Notes: generated by a model not told the origin, from the letters alone. A stretch of DNA of 64,000 nucleotides from Demequina sediminicola (GCF_000975055.1 NZ_BBRB01000004.1:51793-115792); one strand, 5' to 3'; counted from the first letter of the stretch, positions 28,191 through 37,409 are shown. Numbers and translations: made by a program.

Positions 28191-29155
28191 GCACTGCACC
28201 ACCGGCGCGCACATGGGACGACATCACGGCTGCCGTCGTAGCGACACTGGGACTGCTCCTGGTGGCCGCGATCACCGCATCCACCTGGGACGCGCTCGTT
28301 CACGCGCACCCGCTCTATCCGGTGCTCCTAGTCGTCACCGTGCTGGTGTGTGTCTGGGTGTTGTGGCGTTCACTCGCGCGGCCGCGTGAGCGCAGTCGGG
28401 GACGCACTATCTGGCGCGTCGTCTGCATCATCCTTGGTGCAGCGTGGCTCGCGCTGATGCTGTGGCTCGTCCCCATGGGACCGGAAGAACCCGCAGTGTC
28501 CGCGATGGACTCCGGCAATGGAGTCACCGTGACCGAGACTGCGACCTCTATCACTCTCACGCCTGACGGCGAGGCCGAGGCCACAGGCCTGTTCTTCCAG
28601 CCGGGTGCGCTCGTCGATGCCCGGGCCTACGCAGCAATAGTGAGACCCGTCGCAGAAGTGGGCTACCAGGTAGTGATCCCCAAGCAGCCCGCAGGCATCG
28701 CGTTTCTTTCCGTCGGAGCCTTCGAGAGCGCGGTCGACAGCAATCCCACCGTCGACGAATGGATTGTCGGGGGCCACTCGCTGGGCGGTGTGGTGGCCGC
28801 AATCGAGGCGGATGCCAACGACCACGGATCCGAGGCTGAAGGCGGCAGCGCGAATGTCGCAGGGCTGCTCTTCTACGGCTCCTACCCTGCAGACAACATC
28901 AATTCCACGCTCACTGCCGAGGTCCTCTCGATCTCTGGCACCGAGGACGGACTCTCAACGCCGGCCAAGGTCGAAGCCTCACGAGAACTGCTCCCCGCCG
29001 ACGCCACGTTCATCGTGATCGAGGGAGCCAGTCACGCCTACTTCGGCGACTACGGCGTGCAATCAGGTGACGGAACCCCGACCATCTCCCACGACGAAGC
29101 ACGGCAGCAAATCTCTGAAGCCACCGTCGACTTCGTTAACGCGCTCGCCCGTTAA
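28187..29155 (+). CDS. Membrane-anchored alpha/beta hydrolase
   Basis: 322 residues. Three hydrophobic segments (about 13-36, 45-62 and 77-98) anchor a C-terminal alpha/beta hydrolase domain. The nucleophile elbow is GGHSLGGVVAA, the acid is likely Asp in SGTEDGLST, and the His is in EGASHAYFGDYG. Esterase or lipase-like chemistry is expected; substrate unknown. GTG start overlaps the hrpA stop by 4 bp; its own stop overlaps the GNAT stop by 4 bp, tail to tail. Confidence 0.87.
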   Translation: MSTAPPARTWDDITAAVVATLGLLLVAAITASTWDALVHAHPLYPVLLVVTVLVCVWVLWRSLARPRERSRGRTIWRVVCIILGAAWLALMLWLVPMGPEEPAVSAMDSGNGVTVTETATSITLTPDGEAEATGLFFQPGALVDARAYAAIVRPVAEVGYQVVIPKQPAGIAFLSVGAFESAVDSNPTVDEWIVGGHSLGGVVAAIEADANDHGSEAEGGSANVAGLLFYGSYPADNINSTLTAEVLSISGTEDGLSTPAKVEASRELLPADATFIVIEGASHAYFGDYGVQSGDGTPTISHDEARQQISEATVDFVNALAR

Positions 29156-29649
29156 GCGGTGACGTCCTTAAACGCGTCGCGATGCCAAATGCCCTCATCC
29201 AAGTAGGGCTCACCGTAGACCGTGTACCCCAACCGCTCATAGAACGGAATGGCCTGATGCTGGGCAGACAGTTCCAGTCGAACCGTTCCGCCACTGCTGT
29301 GACGTTCAAGCGCCTCAGCTTCGATGCGTTCCATCAGCAAACGGCCGACGCCGGTCCCCCGTGCAGCAACACTCACGGCAAGCCTGCCGACATGCGGGTT
29401 CGCGGGATTCATAGCACCGTGGCCCGTTCCCACACCGTGCGCGTCGTCAGAATGCGGCGCAAGGAGCCGCCCCGCAGCCACAACTGCACCGTCATCGCCA
29501 TACGCAACCAGGTGGACAGTGCGCGGATCGTCATCGAGAGCATCGCGCTCCCCCTCAGGACTGACGCCCTGCTCGTCAACGAAGACTGCGAACCGCACGG
29601 TCATCGCGTCTTCAAGCTGAGCAGCAGACTCGACGAGATCAATCCTCAC
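29152..29649 (-). CDS. GNAT-family N-acetyltransferase
   Basis: 165 residues with the GNAT fold: VRFAVFVDEQGVSPEGERD at the N-terminus, the acetyl-CoA loop VGRLAVSVAARGTGVGRLLM and the C-terminal IPFYERLGYTVYGEPYLDEG, which resembles the ElaA/YjcF group. Acceptor substrate unknown. The GTG at 29649 begins one base after the stop of the pseudouridine synthase gene; a longer upstream frame has no family support. Confidence 0.88.
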   Translation of the reverse strand: MRIDLVESAAQLEDAMTVRFAVFVDEQGVSPEGERDALDDDPRTVHLVAYGDDGAVVAAGRLLAPHSDDAHGVGTGHGAMNPANPHVGRLAVSVAARGTGVGRLLMERIEAEALERHSSGGTVRLELSAQHQAIPFYERLGYTVYGEPYLDEGIWHRDAFKDVTA

Positions 29650-29650
29650 G

Positions 29651-30577
29651 TCAGCCCCGCAGAACCGCCAACGCGGCGGCAAGATCGTCTGGATACGGCG
29701 ACGTGACACGCACCTCTTCACCGTGTGCAGGGTGAGCGAAGGCCAACTCTCGCGCATGCAACCACTGGCGTGTCAGCCCCAAACGCTTCGCCAGGACCGG
29801 GTCGGCACCGTAAGTGATGTCACCAGCCAACGTGTGCCGCATCGCGGTCATATGAACTCGAATTTGGTGCGTGCGGCCGGTCTCAAGATGGATCTCAAGA
29901 AGAGACGCAGCCGGAAACATTTCGAGAACCTCGTAGTGAGTAATGGACGCCTTGCCGTCCTGCATCACCGCGAACTTCCAGTCGGAGCGCGGATGGCGCC
30001 CAATCGGAGCATCGATTGTCCCCTCGGTGGGGTCCAAGTGTCCCTGGGCCACCGCGTGGTAAATCTTCTCAACGGTGCGCTCCTTAAAGGCACGCTTCAG
30101 CGCTGAATATGCGATGTCAGACTTCGCGACGACCATGAGCCCCGAGGTCCCGACATCGAGTCGATGGACAATTCCCTGGCGCTCGGGAGGCCCCAAAGTT
30201 GAGACACGCACGCCGGCAGTGACAAGGCCGCCCACCACCGTGGGACCTGTCCATCCTGGCGACGCGTGTGCCGCGACGCCCACTGGCTTATCGACCACTA
30301 CGACGTCATCGTCTTCATAAGCAATCACCAGGCCGCCAGGAATCTCCGGCTCTGGAGAGACATCGCGCTCCCCTGGAAGATCGACCGTCAACATTCCGTC
30401 ATCAACCCGGTCCGACTTCGCCAAGGTACGGCCGCCCATCGTGACGGCACCCGCAGACAGGAGTTCAGCAGCCTTGGTGCGACTCAGACCGAGCATGCGC
30501 GCTAGCGCAGCGTCAGCACGCTCACCCACGACCGCATCGGGTACGGGAAGATAGCGTGTCTCAGTCACGGTCCTCAT
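29651..30577 (-). CDS. RluA-family pseudouridine synthase (RluD-like)
   Basis: 308 residues. An N-terminal S4 RNA-binding domain ([20 protein letters not shown]) precedes the catalytic domain with [19 protein letters not shown], whose Asp is the catalytic residue, and [12 protein letters not shown]. It probably modifies 23S rRNA. Neighbour lspA is the usual partner. The start is uncertain: ATG 30577 (overlapping lspA by 17 bp) or GTG 30568 (8 bp overlap); neither has an ideal ribosome site. Confidence 0.93.
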   Translation of the reverse strand: MRTVTETRYLPVPDAVVGERADAALARMLGLSRTKAAELLSAGAVTMGGRTLAKSDRVDDGMLTVDLPGERDVSPEPEIPGGLVIAYEDDDVVVVDKPVGVAAHASPGWTGPTVVGGLVTAGVRVSTLGPPERQGIVHRLDVGTSGLMVVAKSDIAYSALKRAFKERTVEKIYHAVAQGHLDPTEGTIDAPIGRHPRSDWKFAVMQDGKASITHYEVLEMFPAASLLEIHLETGRTHQIRVHMTAMRHTLAGDITYGADPVLAKRLGLTRQWLHARELAFAHPAHGEEVRVTSPYPDDLAAALAVLRG

Positions 30578-31088
30578 TCTGCTCGGAATCGTCCGAATGC
30601 GCAGTATGCGCCTCCGGCTCGGGCGCAAGGATGCTTTTGCCCATCACGCTCGCGATGAGGAACACGACGGCGACGCCCACAATGGCGATGTCCGCAACGT
30701 TCCCCACAAACCAGTTGTTGTAGTTGATCATGTCAACCACGTGGCCTTGTCCAAAACTTGGGTCCCGGAACAGCCGGTCGATGAGGTTCCCGACGGCGCC
30801 GCCCAGGCCGATACCGAAAAGCCACACTGCCAACGTGGTCTGTGCACGCTTGGCATAGAAAACAATGCCGACAGTGATGGCGAGCGCCACGAGAGTCAAG
30901 ACCCACGTGAAGTTGTCGCCGAGCGAGAATGCTGCCCCGGAGTTGAACACCAGCTGGATAGACAAAAAGTCACCCAGCACCTCGTGTCGCTCGTACGGCA
31001 CAAGGTTGTTGAGAGACCACTGCTTTGTTGCTTGGTCAATAACAATGACCGCGAAGGCAATCAGCCACAGTGCTGGCCTCCAGGTCAA
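30561..31088 (-). CDS. lspA: Lipoprotein signal peptidase (SPase II)
   Basis: Aspartyl protease that removes lipoprotein signal peptides in the membrane, 175 residues and four transmembrane helices. Motifs: [26 protein letters not shown], and the catalytic dyad Asp119 (HVVDMI) and Asp133 (GNVADI). I chose TTG 31088 because GAGGAG lies 5 nt upstream and the TTGA overlap with the zinc-finger gene gives coupling; a GTG at 31112 is possible but has no ribosome site. The Asp/Glu/His-rich tail after residue 152 is longer than in many homologues. Confidence 0.93.
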   Translation of the reverse strand: MTWRPALWLIAFAVIVIDQATKQWSLNNLVPYERHEVLGDFLSIQLVFNSGAAFSLGDNFTWVLTLVALAITVGIVFYAKRAQTTLAVWLFGIGLGGAVGNLIDRLFRDPSFGQGHVVDMINYNNWFVGNVADIAIVGVAVVFLIASVMGKSILAPEPEAHTAHSDDSEQNEDRD

Positions 31089-31537
31089 CGACGCTCCTCG
31101 CGCTGTTTGCACGCCACGCAGTGTGTTGCGCGCGGGAATGCCTGCAGTCGGGCTTTACCAATGCCTTCGCCACACGAAGCGCACGTGCCGTAGACACCCT
31201 TGCCCACACGGCGGAGAGCATCAACCGACTGCTCAAGCATGTCGCGCGTGTTGTTCACGATCGACATTTCTTGCTCGCGCTCCAGAGCGCTCGAGCCCAC
31301 GTCTGCTTGGTCGTCGCCAGCACCTTCTGAAGTGTGAAGAAGGTCATCAAGCTCATGCTCAACGCCCTCATATTCCTCAACGAGACGCGCAACGTCCGAG
31401 TTGAGTGTTGTCACAAGCTCGCGTAGTTCGGCGAGCTTCCACGAATCGTCGCCTTCACGCACGGCGAGCTTCTTGGCATCGGCCGCTTTGAGCTCGGCCG
31501 GGTCGATCACGATCACCGTGACATCTGTGCTGGTCAT
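31085..31537 (-). CDS. DksA/TraR C4-type zinc-finger protein
   Basis: 150 residues. A helical coiled-coil region (about 30-100) is followed by a C4 zinc finger with Cys pairs in CASCGEGIG and HCVACKQREE, the DksA/TraR signature. E. coli DksA acts in the RNA polymerase secondary channel; the actinobacterial versions near lspA are less well known. ATG 31537 has GAGG 6 nt upstream. Own promoter upstream. Confidence 0.9.
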   Translation of the reverse strand: MTSTDVTVIVIDPAELKAADAKKLAVREGDDSWKLAELRELVTTLNSDVARLVEEYEGVEHELDDLLHTSEGAGDDQADVGSSALEREQEMSIVNNTRDMLEQSVDALRRVGKGVYGTCASCGEGIGKARLQAFPRATHCVACKQREERR

Positions 31538-31565
31538 GCCCATCCTCGTTTCGAGTAGTGACGCG

Positions 31566-31594
31566 AGACTAGTCTGCTTCTGACTTTGGCGCAA
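31566..31594 (-). promoter_or_regulatory. Promoter of the DksA/TraR-lspA operon
   Basis: TTGCGC (31594-31589), 17 nt spacer and TAGTCT (31571-31566) on the minus strand, about 29 nt before the start codon, leaving room for a short leader with the ribosome site. Confidence 0.55.
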
Positions 31595-31618
31595 AGCGCC
31601 ACGCCCCCGAGAACGCAA

Positions 31619-31651
31619 CAACCGTCCCAGGTCATGGACCTGGGACGGTTG
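31619..31651 (-). terminator. Hairpin terminator after divIVA
   Basis: A perfect 15-bp stem with a 3-nt loop, outer arm CAACCGTCCCAGGTC, lies 27 nt after the divIVA stop. It is followed only by TTGCGTT on the minus strand, so it is a strong hairpin with a weak U tract. It separates divIVA from the DksA/TraR gene. Confidence 0.75.
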
Positions 31652-31677
31652 CGGTCAAGCGTGACGCTGTGCGCGTT

Positions 31678-32571
31678 TTACTGGTCGCGTGGTTCGACGC
31701 GGGGCGTGTACTGCGAGGCGCCCCACGGGGTCGTCGACTCTTCCTGGTTACCCGCACCGGGTGCGCTGGGCGCACTCTGTGGGCGAACCTGCGCCCAGGG
31801 GCTCGGAGCCGGCGCGTCTGCATCTGCGCTCACGGATGAGGCTGCGGAAGGCGCAGATACCTGCGACGGTGCCGATCGGTACGAACCCTGCGATGCAACG
31901 ACGCCAGCGTTGGCTCCAAACGAAGTACGCGTGGGTGCTGCAGCGGCAGGCGCTGCTGGTTCAGCAGCGGGAACCGAGGGGGCAGCGGAAACAGGAGCCG
32001 CTGCGCTGTCACCGGTGGCGTGGTCAAGGTCACCCAGAAGGTTCTCCAGGTAGCCCTTGAGGCGCGAGCGGTAATCGCGCTCGAAGCGACGAAGGTCATC
32101 GATCTTCGCTTCGAGATCGGTGCGCTCGGCAGCAAGCTGATCGAGCCGGACCTGAGCGTCACCCTCGGCCTGGCCGACGATGGACTCGGCCTTCACCTTG
32201 GCTTCATCGATGATGCGATCCCGCTCGGATTCTCCAGCGGCAACATAGTCATCGTGGAGCTTCTGCGCCATCGCGAGCATGCCAGTGGCTGCCGGAGGCG
32301 TGGGGTCCGTAGCGGCCTGCAACAGCGAGGCGCTCGAGCTCTGTGGCTCCTCTGCAGCGGGCGCGGGGACCGATGCGGCAGATACTGCAGGCTGCCCGGC
32401 TTGTGCCTGCGCTAGGCGCTGCGCCAGGTCGTCACGTTCAGCAATCAGGGATGAGATTGTCTGAGCAACCTCATCCAGGAAGTCATCGACCTCATCCTGA
32501 TCGAATCCTTCGCGGTACTTCGTCTTGGAGAACGCCTTGTTGAGAACGTCCTCTGCAGTCAGCAGTGCCAT
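31678..32571 (-). CDS. divIVA: DivIVA/Wag31 cell-pole and septum scaffold
   Basis: 297 residues. The conserved N-terminal membrane-binding domain (LTAEDVLNKAFSKTKYREGF, DQDEVDDFLDEV) is followed by a long Ala/Pro/Ser-rich linker (about 58-95), a second coiled coil (95-180, KVKAESIVGQAEGDAQ, RRFERDYRSRL) and a disordered Ala/Pro/Ser tail to the end. In actinobacteria this protein recruits cell-wall synthesis to poles. ATG start with GAGGTGG 6 nt upstream. Last gene of the dcw block. Confidence 0.95.
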   Translation of the reverse strand: MALLTAEDVLNKAFSKTKYREGFDQDEVDDFLDEVAQTISSLIAERDDLAQRLAQAQAGQPAVSAASVPAPAAEEPQSSSASLLQAATDPTPPAATGMLAMAQKLHDDYVAAGESERDRIIDEAKVKAESIVGQAEGDAQVRLDQLAAERTDLEAKIDDLRRFERDYRSRLKGYLENLLGDLDHATGDSAAAPVSAAPSVPAAEPAAPAAAAPTRTSFGANAGVVASQGSYRSAPSQVSAPSAASSVSADADAPAPSPWAQVRPQSAPSAPGAGNQEESTTPWGASQYTPRVEPRDQ

Positions 32572-32659
32572 AGTCGACCACCTCGTGTCAGGTTTGGCTC
32601 GCGTCTAGCGACCAAAATGCTTGTACTTCACTCTATATACGTATCGGCATGAACGTGAG

Positions 32660-32959
32660 TTACCCAAGGGCGAATGCCGCCTGCGTGAGGAACCAGTCCA
32701 GAATCAGGCAACCGATAAACAGCGCCATGAATGCCAGATCAAGTTGAGCTCCACCTAAGCGCAATGGGGGAATCACCCGACGCAGAGCTTTCAGAGGAGG
32801 GTCCGTGATAGTAAAAACCGTCTCCACCACAACCAAGATGGCGCCCTGAGGACGCCAGTCGCGTGAAAACACAAGGACCCAGCTGATGACCATGCGGGCC
32901 AGCAGCGTCAGGATGAATAGGTAGAGCGCAAATTTAAGCGCGGCGATAACGAGAACCAC
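32660..32959 (-). CDS. YggT family membrane protein
   Basis: 99 residues with two membrane segments. The YggT motif is VISWVLVFSRDW, then TDPPLKALRRVIPPLRLGG. It lies between sepF and divIVA as in most Gram-positive bacteria and is thought to act in division or osmotic tolerance. GTG start. Confidence 0.92.
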   Translation of the reverse strand: MVLVIAALKFALYLFILTLLARMVISWVLVFSRDWRPQGAILVVVETVFTITDPPLKALRRVIPPLRLGGAQLDLAFMALFIGCLILDWFLTQAAFALG

Positions 32960-32978
32960 GCAGTGAGCCTAACCGAGA

Positions 32979-33458
32979 TCAGGCTTCGTTGAAGAACTCG
33001 CGGTCTGGCCGCGCAGGTGGTTCTTCGTCAACACCGATCTCGACGTGTGCCGGAGACAGCAGGAACACTGCGGTCGTCACACGCTCGATAGAGCCGTGAA
33101 GCCCAAAGGACAGGCCTGCTGCAAAGTCCACGAGGCGCTTTGCGTCACCATCGGACATTTCAGCGAGGTTCATGATGACCGGGACGCCCTGGCGGAATGC
33201 CTCACCGATCAGGCGAGCATCGCTGTACGTGCGAGGTGTGACCGTCTGGATGCGGCGCAGCTCCTGAGCGGGGTCGCCTGCGGGCGCGCGGCGGCCGTCG
33301 TGGCGGTCGGCCTTGGAACGTGCCTCGGAGTGATCGCGAACCTCTGACACGTCGTGCAGGTGTGTCACCGGCGCGAGTTCTTCATCCGCGTACTCGTACT
33401 CCTCGTGCTGAGAGGTATCGAAGCCTAAATATTGGATCGCCTTGCGCATGGCGCTCAT
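32979..33458 (-). CDS. sepF: Cell division protein SepF
   Basis: 159 residues. N-terminal amphipathic helix (MRKAIQYLGF) for membrane binding, an acidic/basic linker, and the SepF core (VTPRTYSDARLIGEAFRQG, VIMNLAEMSDGDAKRLVDF, FLLSPAHVEI). In actinobacteria without FtsA it anchors FtsZ to the membrane, consistent with the absence of ftsA here. AAGGAG 7 nt before the ATG. Confidence 0.96.
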   Translation of the reverse strand: MSAMRKAIQYLGFDTSQHEEYEYADEELAPVTHLHDVSEVRDHSEARSKADRHDGRRAPAGDPAQELRRIQTVTPRTYSDARLIGEAFRQGVPVIMNLAEMSDGDAKRLVDFAAGLSFGLHGSIERVTTAVFLLSPAHVEIGVDEEPPARPDREFFNEA

Positions 33459-33546
33459 TGGCCCGCTCCTTACAGTGTTGCCCGGTTGTTGATCTCACGT
33501 TACGGCGCGGCGGTAAACCGTTGAGGGAGCGACACGCGGGGGCAAC

Positions 33547-34260
33547 TCAAGCGTGAACGATGACTCCGGCGAACCTGCCGGTGACTCCGTCGCGTCGATG
33601 GGAGAACATGCGCGGGTCCTCGATCGTGCAGATCTGGGATCGGTGCACGGTCGTGAGGCCCATGTCCCCCAGCGTCGATGCGATGGCCGCCGGAAGGTCG
33701 AGTGACGGAGTACCCCAGGTGGTCTCGCTATGAGCACTGGGGTACTGGCGGCTGACTTCGGAGCGCAGCTCCTCAGGGACTTCGTAACAGCGGCCGCACA
33801 CTGCAGGGCCGATGCTCGCGTGGAGAGACTCTGGAGAGGTACCTTCACCGCCTGCACGCAGGAGCGCGTCTACAGCGGCCTCAATGGCTCCAGTGGCCAT
33901 TCCTCGACGGCCCGCATGGACAGCGGCGACTGTTCCGGAAACCGTGTCGTGAAAGAGGACGGGAACGCAGTCCGCAGCGAGCGCACCCAGCGCGACGCCC
34001 GGTGTCGCGGTGATGAGGATGTCGCCCTCGGCAGGAGTGTCTCCGGGATCCGACACCCAGATGACCTCCGTGCCATGATATGCCGTCATGAACGAGACAG
34101 GAGCTCCGGCCATGTCCGCGACCCGATCTCGGTTGACGTGAACCAGACTCGGGAGATCCCCGACGTGGGAGGCGACGTTCAGGGAGTCGTAAGGGGACTC
34201 GGAGACGCCGCCTTCCCTCGTCGTGAAGAAGGCGCGGACCATGAGGCCCGCATCAATCAT
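33547..34260 (-). CDS. pgeF: Peptidoglycan editing factor PgeF (YfiH/laccase-domain)
   Basis: 237 residues. Metal-site residues of the family are present: YHGTEVIWV, GALAADCVPVLF and AVHAGRRGMATG, plus SIGPAVCGRCYEV. The enzyme hydrolyses wrong amino acids from UDP-MurNAc peptides, or acts as a purine nucleoside phosphorylase in homologues. The ATG lies 5 nt after the ftsZ stop. Confidence 0.92.
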   Translation of the reverse strand: MIDAGLMVRAFFTTREGGVSESPYDSLNVASHVGDLPSLVHVNRDRVADMAGAPVSFMTAYHGTEVIWVSDPGDTPAEGDILITATPGVALGALAADCVPVLFHDTVSGTVAAVHAGRRGMATGAIEAAVDALLRAGGEGTSPESLHASIGPAVCGRCYEVPEELRSEVSRQYPSAHSETTWGTPSLDLPAAIASTLGDMGLTTVHRSQICTIEDPRMFSHRRDGVTGRFAGVIVHA

Positions 34261-34265
34261 GATCG

Positions 34266-35441
34266 TTACCGAAGGAAGTCAGGCACGTCGAGGGTGTCAT
34301 TCTGGGGCTGACGTGCGGCTGAGATATCGATGGCGTCCGTCACCGGTGCAGTCTCTTCCACCTCGGCGTCGATTGCCTCGGGAATGGTCGACTGTTCCAC
34401 AGGGGCATCGACAGGCGCCGTCTCAACAGCGGCCGGCGCTGCAGGGGCACCTTCAATGCCACCCAGTGCACCAGCGTGCTTGCGCACCGGTGGCGCTCCC
34501 CCGTCGAACCCTGCAGCGATCACGGTGATGCGCAGTTCGTCGCCCAGGGAATCGTCGATGACGGTTCCGAAGATAATGTTCGCCTCAGGGTGCGCGGCTT
34601 CACGCACCAGGCGGGCGGCGGTCTCGACTTCCTTGATCCCGAGGTTGGTTCCACCTGCGATGGACAACAACACGCCATGCGCGCCCTCGATGGATGCCTC
34701 GAGTAGCGGCGATGCGATAGCCCCTTCAGCGGCAGCAAGCGCACGGCCCTCGCCACGCGACGACGACACGCCCATCAGCGCGGTGCCGGCATCCTTCATC
34801 ACCGACTTGACGTCGTTGAAGTCCACGTTGATGAGGCCTGGAGTCGTGATCAGGTCAGTAATACCCTGCACACCACCCTGGAGCACTTGGTCGGCAGCGG
34901 CAAAGGCACCGAGGATGCTCAGTTCGGCATCAGAGATGTCGAGAAGACGGTCATTAGGAATGACGATCAGCGTGTCGACCTCGTCGCGCAACCGCTGGAT
35001 TCCAGCATCGGCCTGGTCGGCGCGGCGGCGTCCCTCGAAGCCGAATGGCCGCGTCACTACACCCACCGTCAGGGCGCCAAGTGAACGTGCGATCTTGGCG
35101 ACAACGGGGGCACCGCCGGTTCCAGTGCCGCCACCCTCACCTGCGGTCACGAAGACCATGTCAGAGCCCTTGAGGGCCTCAGCGATCTCATCCTCGTGAT
35201 CCTCTGCGGCCTGCTTGCCCACATCGGGGTCGGCACCGGCACCCAAGCCGCGAGTCAGTTCGCGACCAATGTCGAGCTTGACGTCGGCGTCAGACATCAA
35301 CAATGCCTGCGCGTCGGTGTTGATGGCGATGAACTCTGCGCCCTTGAGTCCTACGTCGATCATGCGGTTGACGGCATTGACGCCACCGCCGCCCACGCCG
35401 ACGACCTTGATGGCGGTGATGTAATTCTGCGGTGCGGCCAT
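34266..35441 (-). CDS. ftsZ: Cell division protein FtsZ
   Basis: Tubulin-like GTPase forming the Z-ring, 391 residues. GTP-binding motif [10 protein letters not shown] (about 101-110), [14 protein letters not shown] near the start and the T7 loop [13 protein letters not shown] are intact. The variable Ala/Pro/Glu linker (about 315-380) ends in the conserved [10 protein letters not shown] tail that binds SepF. It has its own promoter region because the DUF1648 gene separates it from ftsQ. Confidence 0.98.
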   Translation of the reverse strand: MAAPQNYITAIKVVGVGGGGVNAVNRMIDVGLKGAEFIAINTDAQALLMSDADVKLDIGRELTRGLGAGADPDVGKQAAEDHEDEIAEALKGSDMVFVTAGEGGGTGTGGAPVVAKIARSLGALTVGVVTRPFGFEGRRRADQADAGIQRLRDEVDTLIVIPNDRLLDISDAELSILGAFAAADQVLQGGVQGITDLITTPGLINVDFNDVKSVMKDAGTALMGVSSSRGEGRALAAAEGAIASPLLEASIEGAHGVLLSIAGGTNLGIKEVETAARLVREAAHPEANIIFGTVIDDSLGDELRITVIAAGFDGGAPPVRKHAGALGGIEGAPAAPAAVETAPVDAPVEQSTIPEAIDAEVEETAPVTDAIDISAARQPQNDTLDVPDFLR

Positions 35442-35459
35442 GAGCCCTCTCCCAACCTT

Positions 35460-35491
35460 AACCTTCTACTTGAAGGTTATAGTTATGTCAA
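35460..35491 (-). promoter_or_regulatory. ftsZ promoter with overlapping inverted repeat
   Basis: On the minus strand TTGACA (35491-35486) is followed by 17 nt and TAGAAG (35468-35463). The -10 region is covered by a 7-bp inverted repeat with a 5-nt centre, AACCTTC...GAAGGTT (35460-35478). The leader to the ATG is about 20 nt. The repeat is a good candidate operator; the binding protein is unknown. Confidence 0.6.
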
Positions 35492-35610
35492 CTTGTTCTA
35501 CGCATGACGGTACGGTCCTTATGCCGAAAGTCACGTCACCGGCGCGCGCGTGTCGCACCATCCGATACAGGACTTGCGGACTCTTTCGAATTCCACAACG
35601 ATGGCTCACC

Positions 35611-36102
35611 ATGATTGCGCCGTCTCGCCCACGCCTTCGCGTCAAGGTTTCCCCTGCTACCCGTGTAGCCCGAGCACTCACCTACGTCATCACGGCTGCA
35701 GGCTGCGCGGCTGGACTGATTGCCTACCCCACGTTGTCAGAAACCATCCCCATCCACTGGAATGCTCGCGGCGTCGAGGATGGCTGGGGTTCGCCCGTGT
35801 CACTCCTTGTGATCATTGCGCTGTGGCTCGCCATAGTCGCAGGGATCGAAGTCCTCTCCCGCAAGCCACACATTCTCAACTATCCAATGGACGTGACCGA
35901 CGCAAACGCCCCTGGCCTCTACCGCGCAGCCGTGGACATGCTCGTGTGGCTCAACCTTGAACTTGCGATCCTGTTTGCGTCACTGGTAGCGCAGTCATAC
36001 GGGTTTGCGCTCAGCACGATCACCGGTTTCGCTCTTGCCGCCACCTTTGTCACGCTCATCATCGGAGTTGCCCGAATGATGCGCGCCGACACGGCGGACT
36101 AG
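35611..36102 (+). CDS. DUF1648 membrane protein
   Basis: 163 residues, three to four transmembrane helices. The DUF1648 motif IPIHWNARGVEDGWGS lies between the first two helices, as in SdpI-type immunity proteins and related membrane proteins. It lies antisense between ftsQ and ftsZ, where most actinobacteria have no gene. The start is uncertain: ATG 35611 gives a short basic N-terminus, but no ribosome site is obvious and the frame is open upstream. Confidence 0.8.
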   Translation: MIAPSRPRLRVKVSPATRVARALTYVITAAGCAAGLIAYPTLSETIPIHWNARGVEDGWGSPVSLLVIIALWLAIVAGIEVLSRKPHILNYPMDVTDANAPGLYRAAVDMLVWLNLELAILFASLVAQSYGFALSTITGFALAATFVTLIIGVARMMRADTAD

Positions 36103-36137
36103 GAGCCGCAGCGGATGAGGCGACGCAGCGGAATACT

Positions 36138-37409
36138 TCAGTCGGAAACGACCGTCGGAAGCGTGGGCGCGGAGACATCAATCACTGTCACACCCTCGCC
36201 GTTGGCCCCTTTCAACATGGCGGCGAGCACTTCAGCCTTCAACGCAGAGTCCGAGACGTTGCCCCACTCGACTCGCGGACCATCTCGCAACACAAAGTGG
36301 ATATCGTCCTGCGTGGAAGCCTCGACATTCTGGATGCGACTGCGAAGGTCAGGCGAGACCTGTTCAAGGACTCCCAGGACTCCGGACAGGACCCGCTCAT
36401 TCTCTTCCCCCACTGGAACAGACACGACTGGAAGGTTCGCGGGTGCCTCGGCGCTCTCGCTGACCTGCTCCCCCGTATCGGTGAGCAGTGCGAAGCCCTC
36501 TTCGAGAGGAATCGCCGCGACCGGCTCCGACGGTGTCAACGTCACACGCAAACCCGACGGCCATACTCGCACCACTTGTGCGTCGCTGACGCCGACGAGC
36601 TCTCCGAGTTGAGCCTCCACGCGTCCGGTGTTGAGCGTCGCCAACGCCGTACCGTCGTACCCTTCAAGGATGTGAGTCACGTCTGCCTGATCGACCACCG
36701 TGCCAAAGCCCGAGGCCTCCACGTCTGCGGCGTCAAACTCCAGCAGCGGCGACATCAACACCATGCCGGCGCCTGCCAGCCCGACACCCGCGATAGCCCC
36801 CCGCTTACCCCATTTGAGCCCTGCGGCGCGGCGCTCAACTGAACGCTTCTCCCGGAGCCGTTCCTCCATCCGAGTCGTCACCACTGCGGAACTCAGACGA
36901 GTACTGACACGCGCCCACGCCGTGGGGGGAAGGGTTGGGTTGGGGGATGTCGCAGGTGAAGCCGAGCGAGTCCGGCGTGCGTCGACGCCTGAGTCCTGAG
37001 CCTTGCGACGATTCCACAACCGCAAGCGTCCCGCACGCGGGGGCACGGAACCACGGGGAGGCGCAGCAATCTGCGGCGCGGTGTCCCCTGAGGTCCGGGG
37101 TGAGGCACCTTGCGTTGTGGAAGCGGTGGGCGCCTTTGAGCGCGCGGGTGCATTTGAGCGTGTTGGTGCCTTCTTGCGTGGCGAAGGGGTCCGCGGTCCC
37201 GCAGTCGACGACTTTGATGACTTAGTGGAGGCGGTACGCGGGGATGCTGTCGACGGCGATGAGGCAGACGCCGAACGTGGAGATGTCACTGTCCGCGGGC
37301 GTTGACTCGCGGCTGCACTCGCGCCTGTGCTCGTACCGTGATGAGGCTTAGCCGCGGGTGCCGGCTTCTTGGGTCGTACGGGTACGGACGGCCGACGCGC
37401 GTCACTCAC
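36138..37409 (-). CDS. ftsQ: Cell division protein FtsQ (POTRA domain)
   Basis: 423 residues, long for the family. About 165 residues of Ser/Thr/Pro/Ala/Arg-rich cytoplasmic tail precede a basic region, one transmembrane helix (GAIAGVGLAGAGMVLMSP), a POTRA domain beginning DVEASGFGTVVDQADV and the FtsQ-type beta domain (VRVWPSGLRVTLTPSEPVAA). It links FtsL/FtsB and the septal synthase. GTG start overlapping murC by 8 bp. Confidence 0.93.
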   Translation of the reverse strand: MSDARRPSVPVRPKKPAPAAKPHHGTSTGASAAASQRPRTVTSPRSASASSPSTASPRTASTKSSKSSTAGPRTPSPRKKAPTRSNAPARSKAPTASTTQGASPRTSGDTAPQIAAPPRGSVPPRAGRLRLWNRRKAQDSGVDARRTRSASPATSPNPTLPPTAWARVSTRLSSAVVTTRMEERLREKRSVERRAAGLKWGKRGAIAGVGLAGAGMVLMSPLLEFDAADVEASGFGTVVDQADVTHILEGYDGTALATLNTGRVEAQLGELVGVSDAQVVRVWPSGLRVTLTPSEPVAAIPLEEGFALLTDTGEQVSESAEAPANLPVVSVPVGEENERVLSGVLGVLEQVSPDLRSRIQNVEASTQDDIHFVLRDGPRVEWGNVSDSALKAEVLAAMLKGANGEGVTVIDVSAPTLPTVVSD

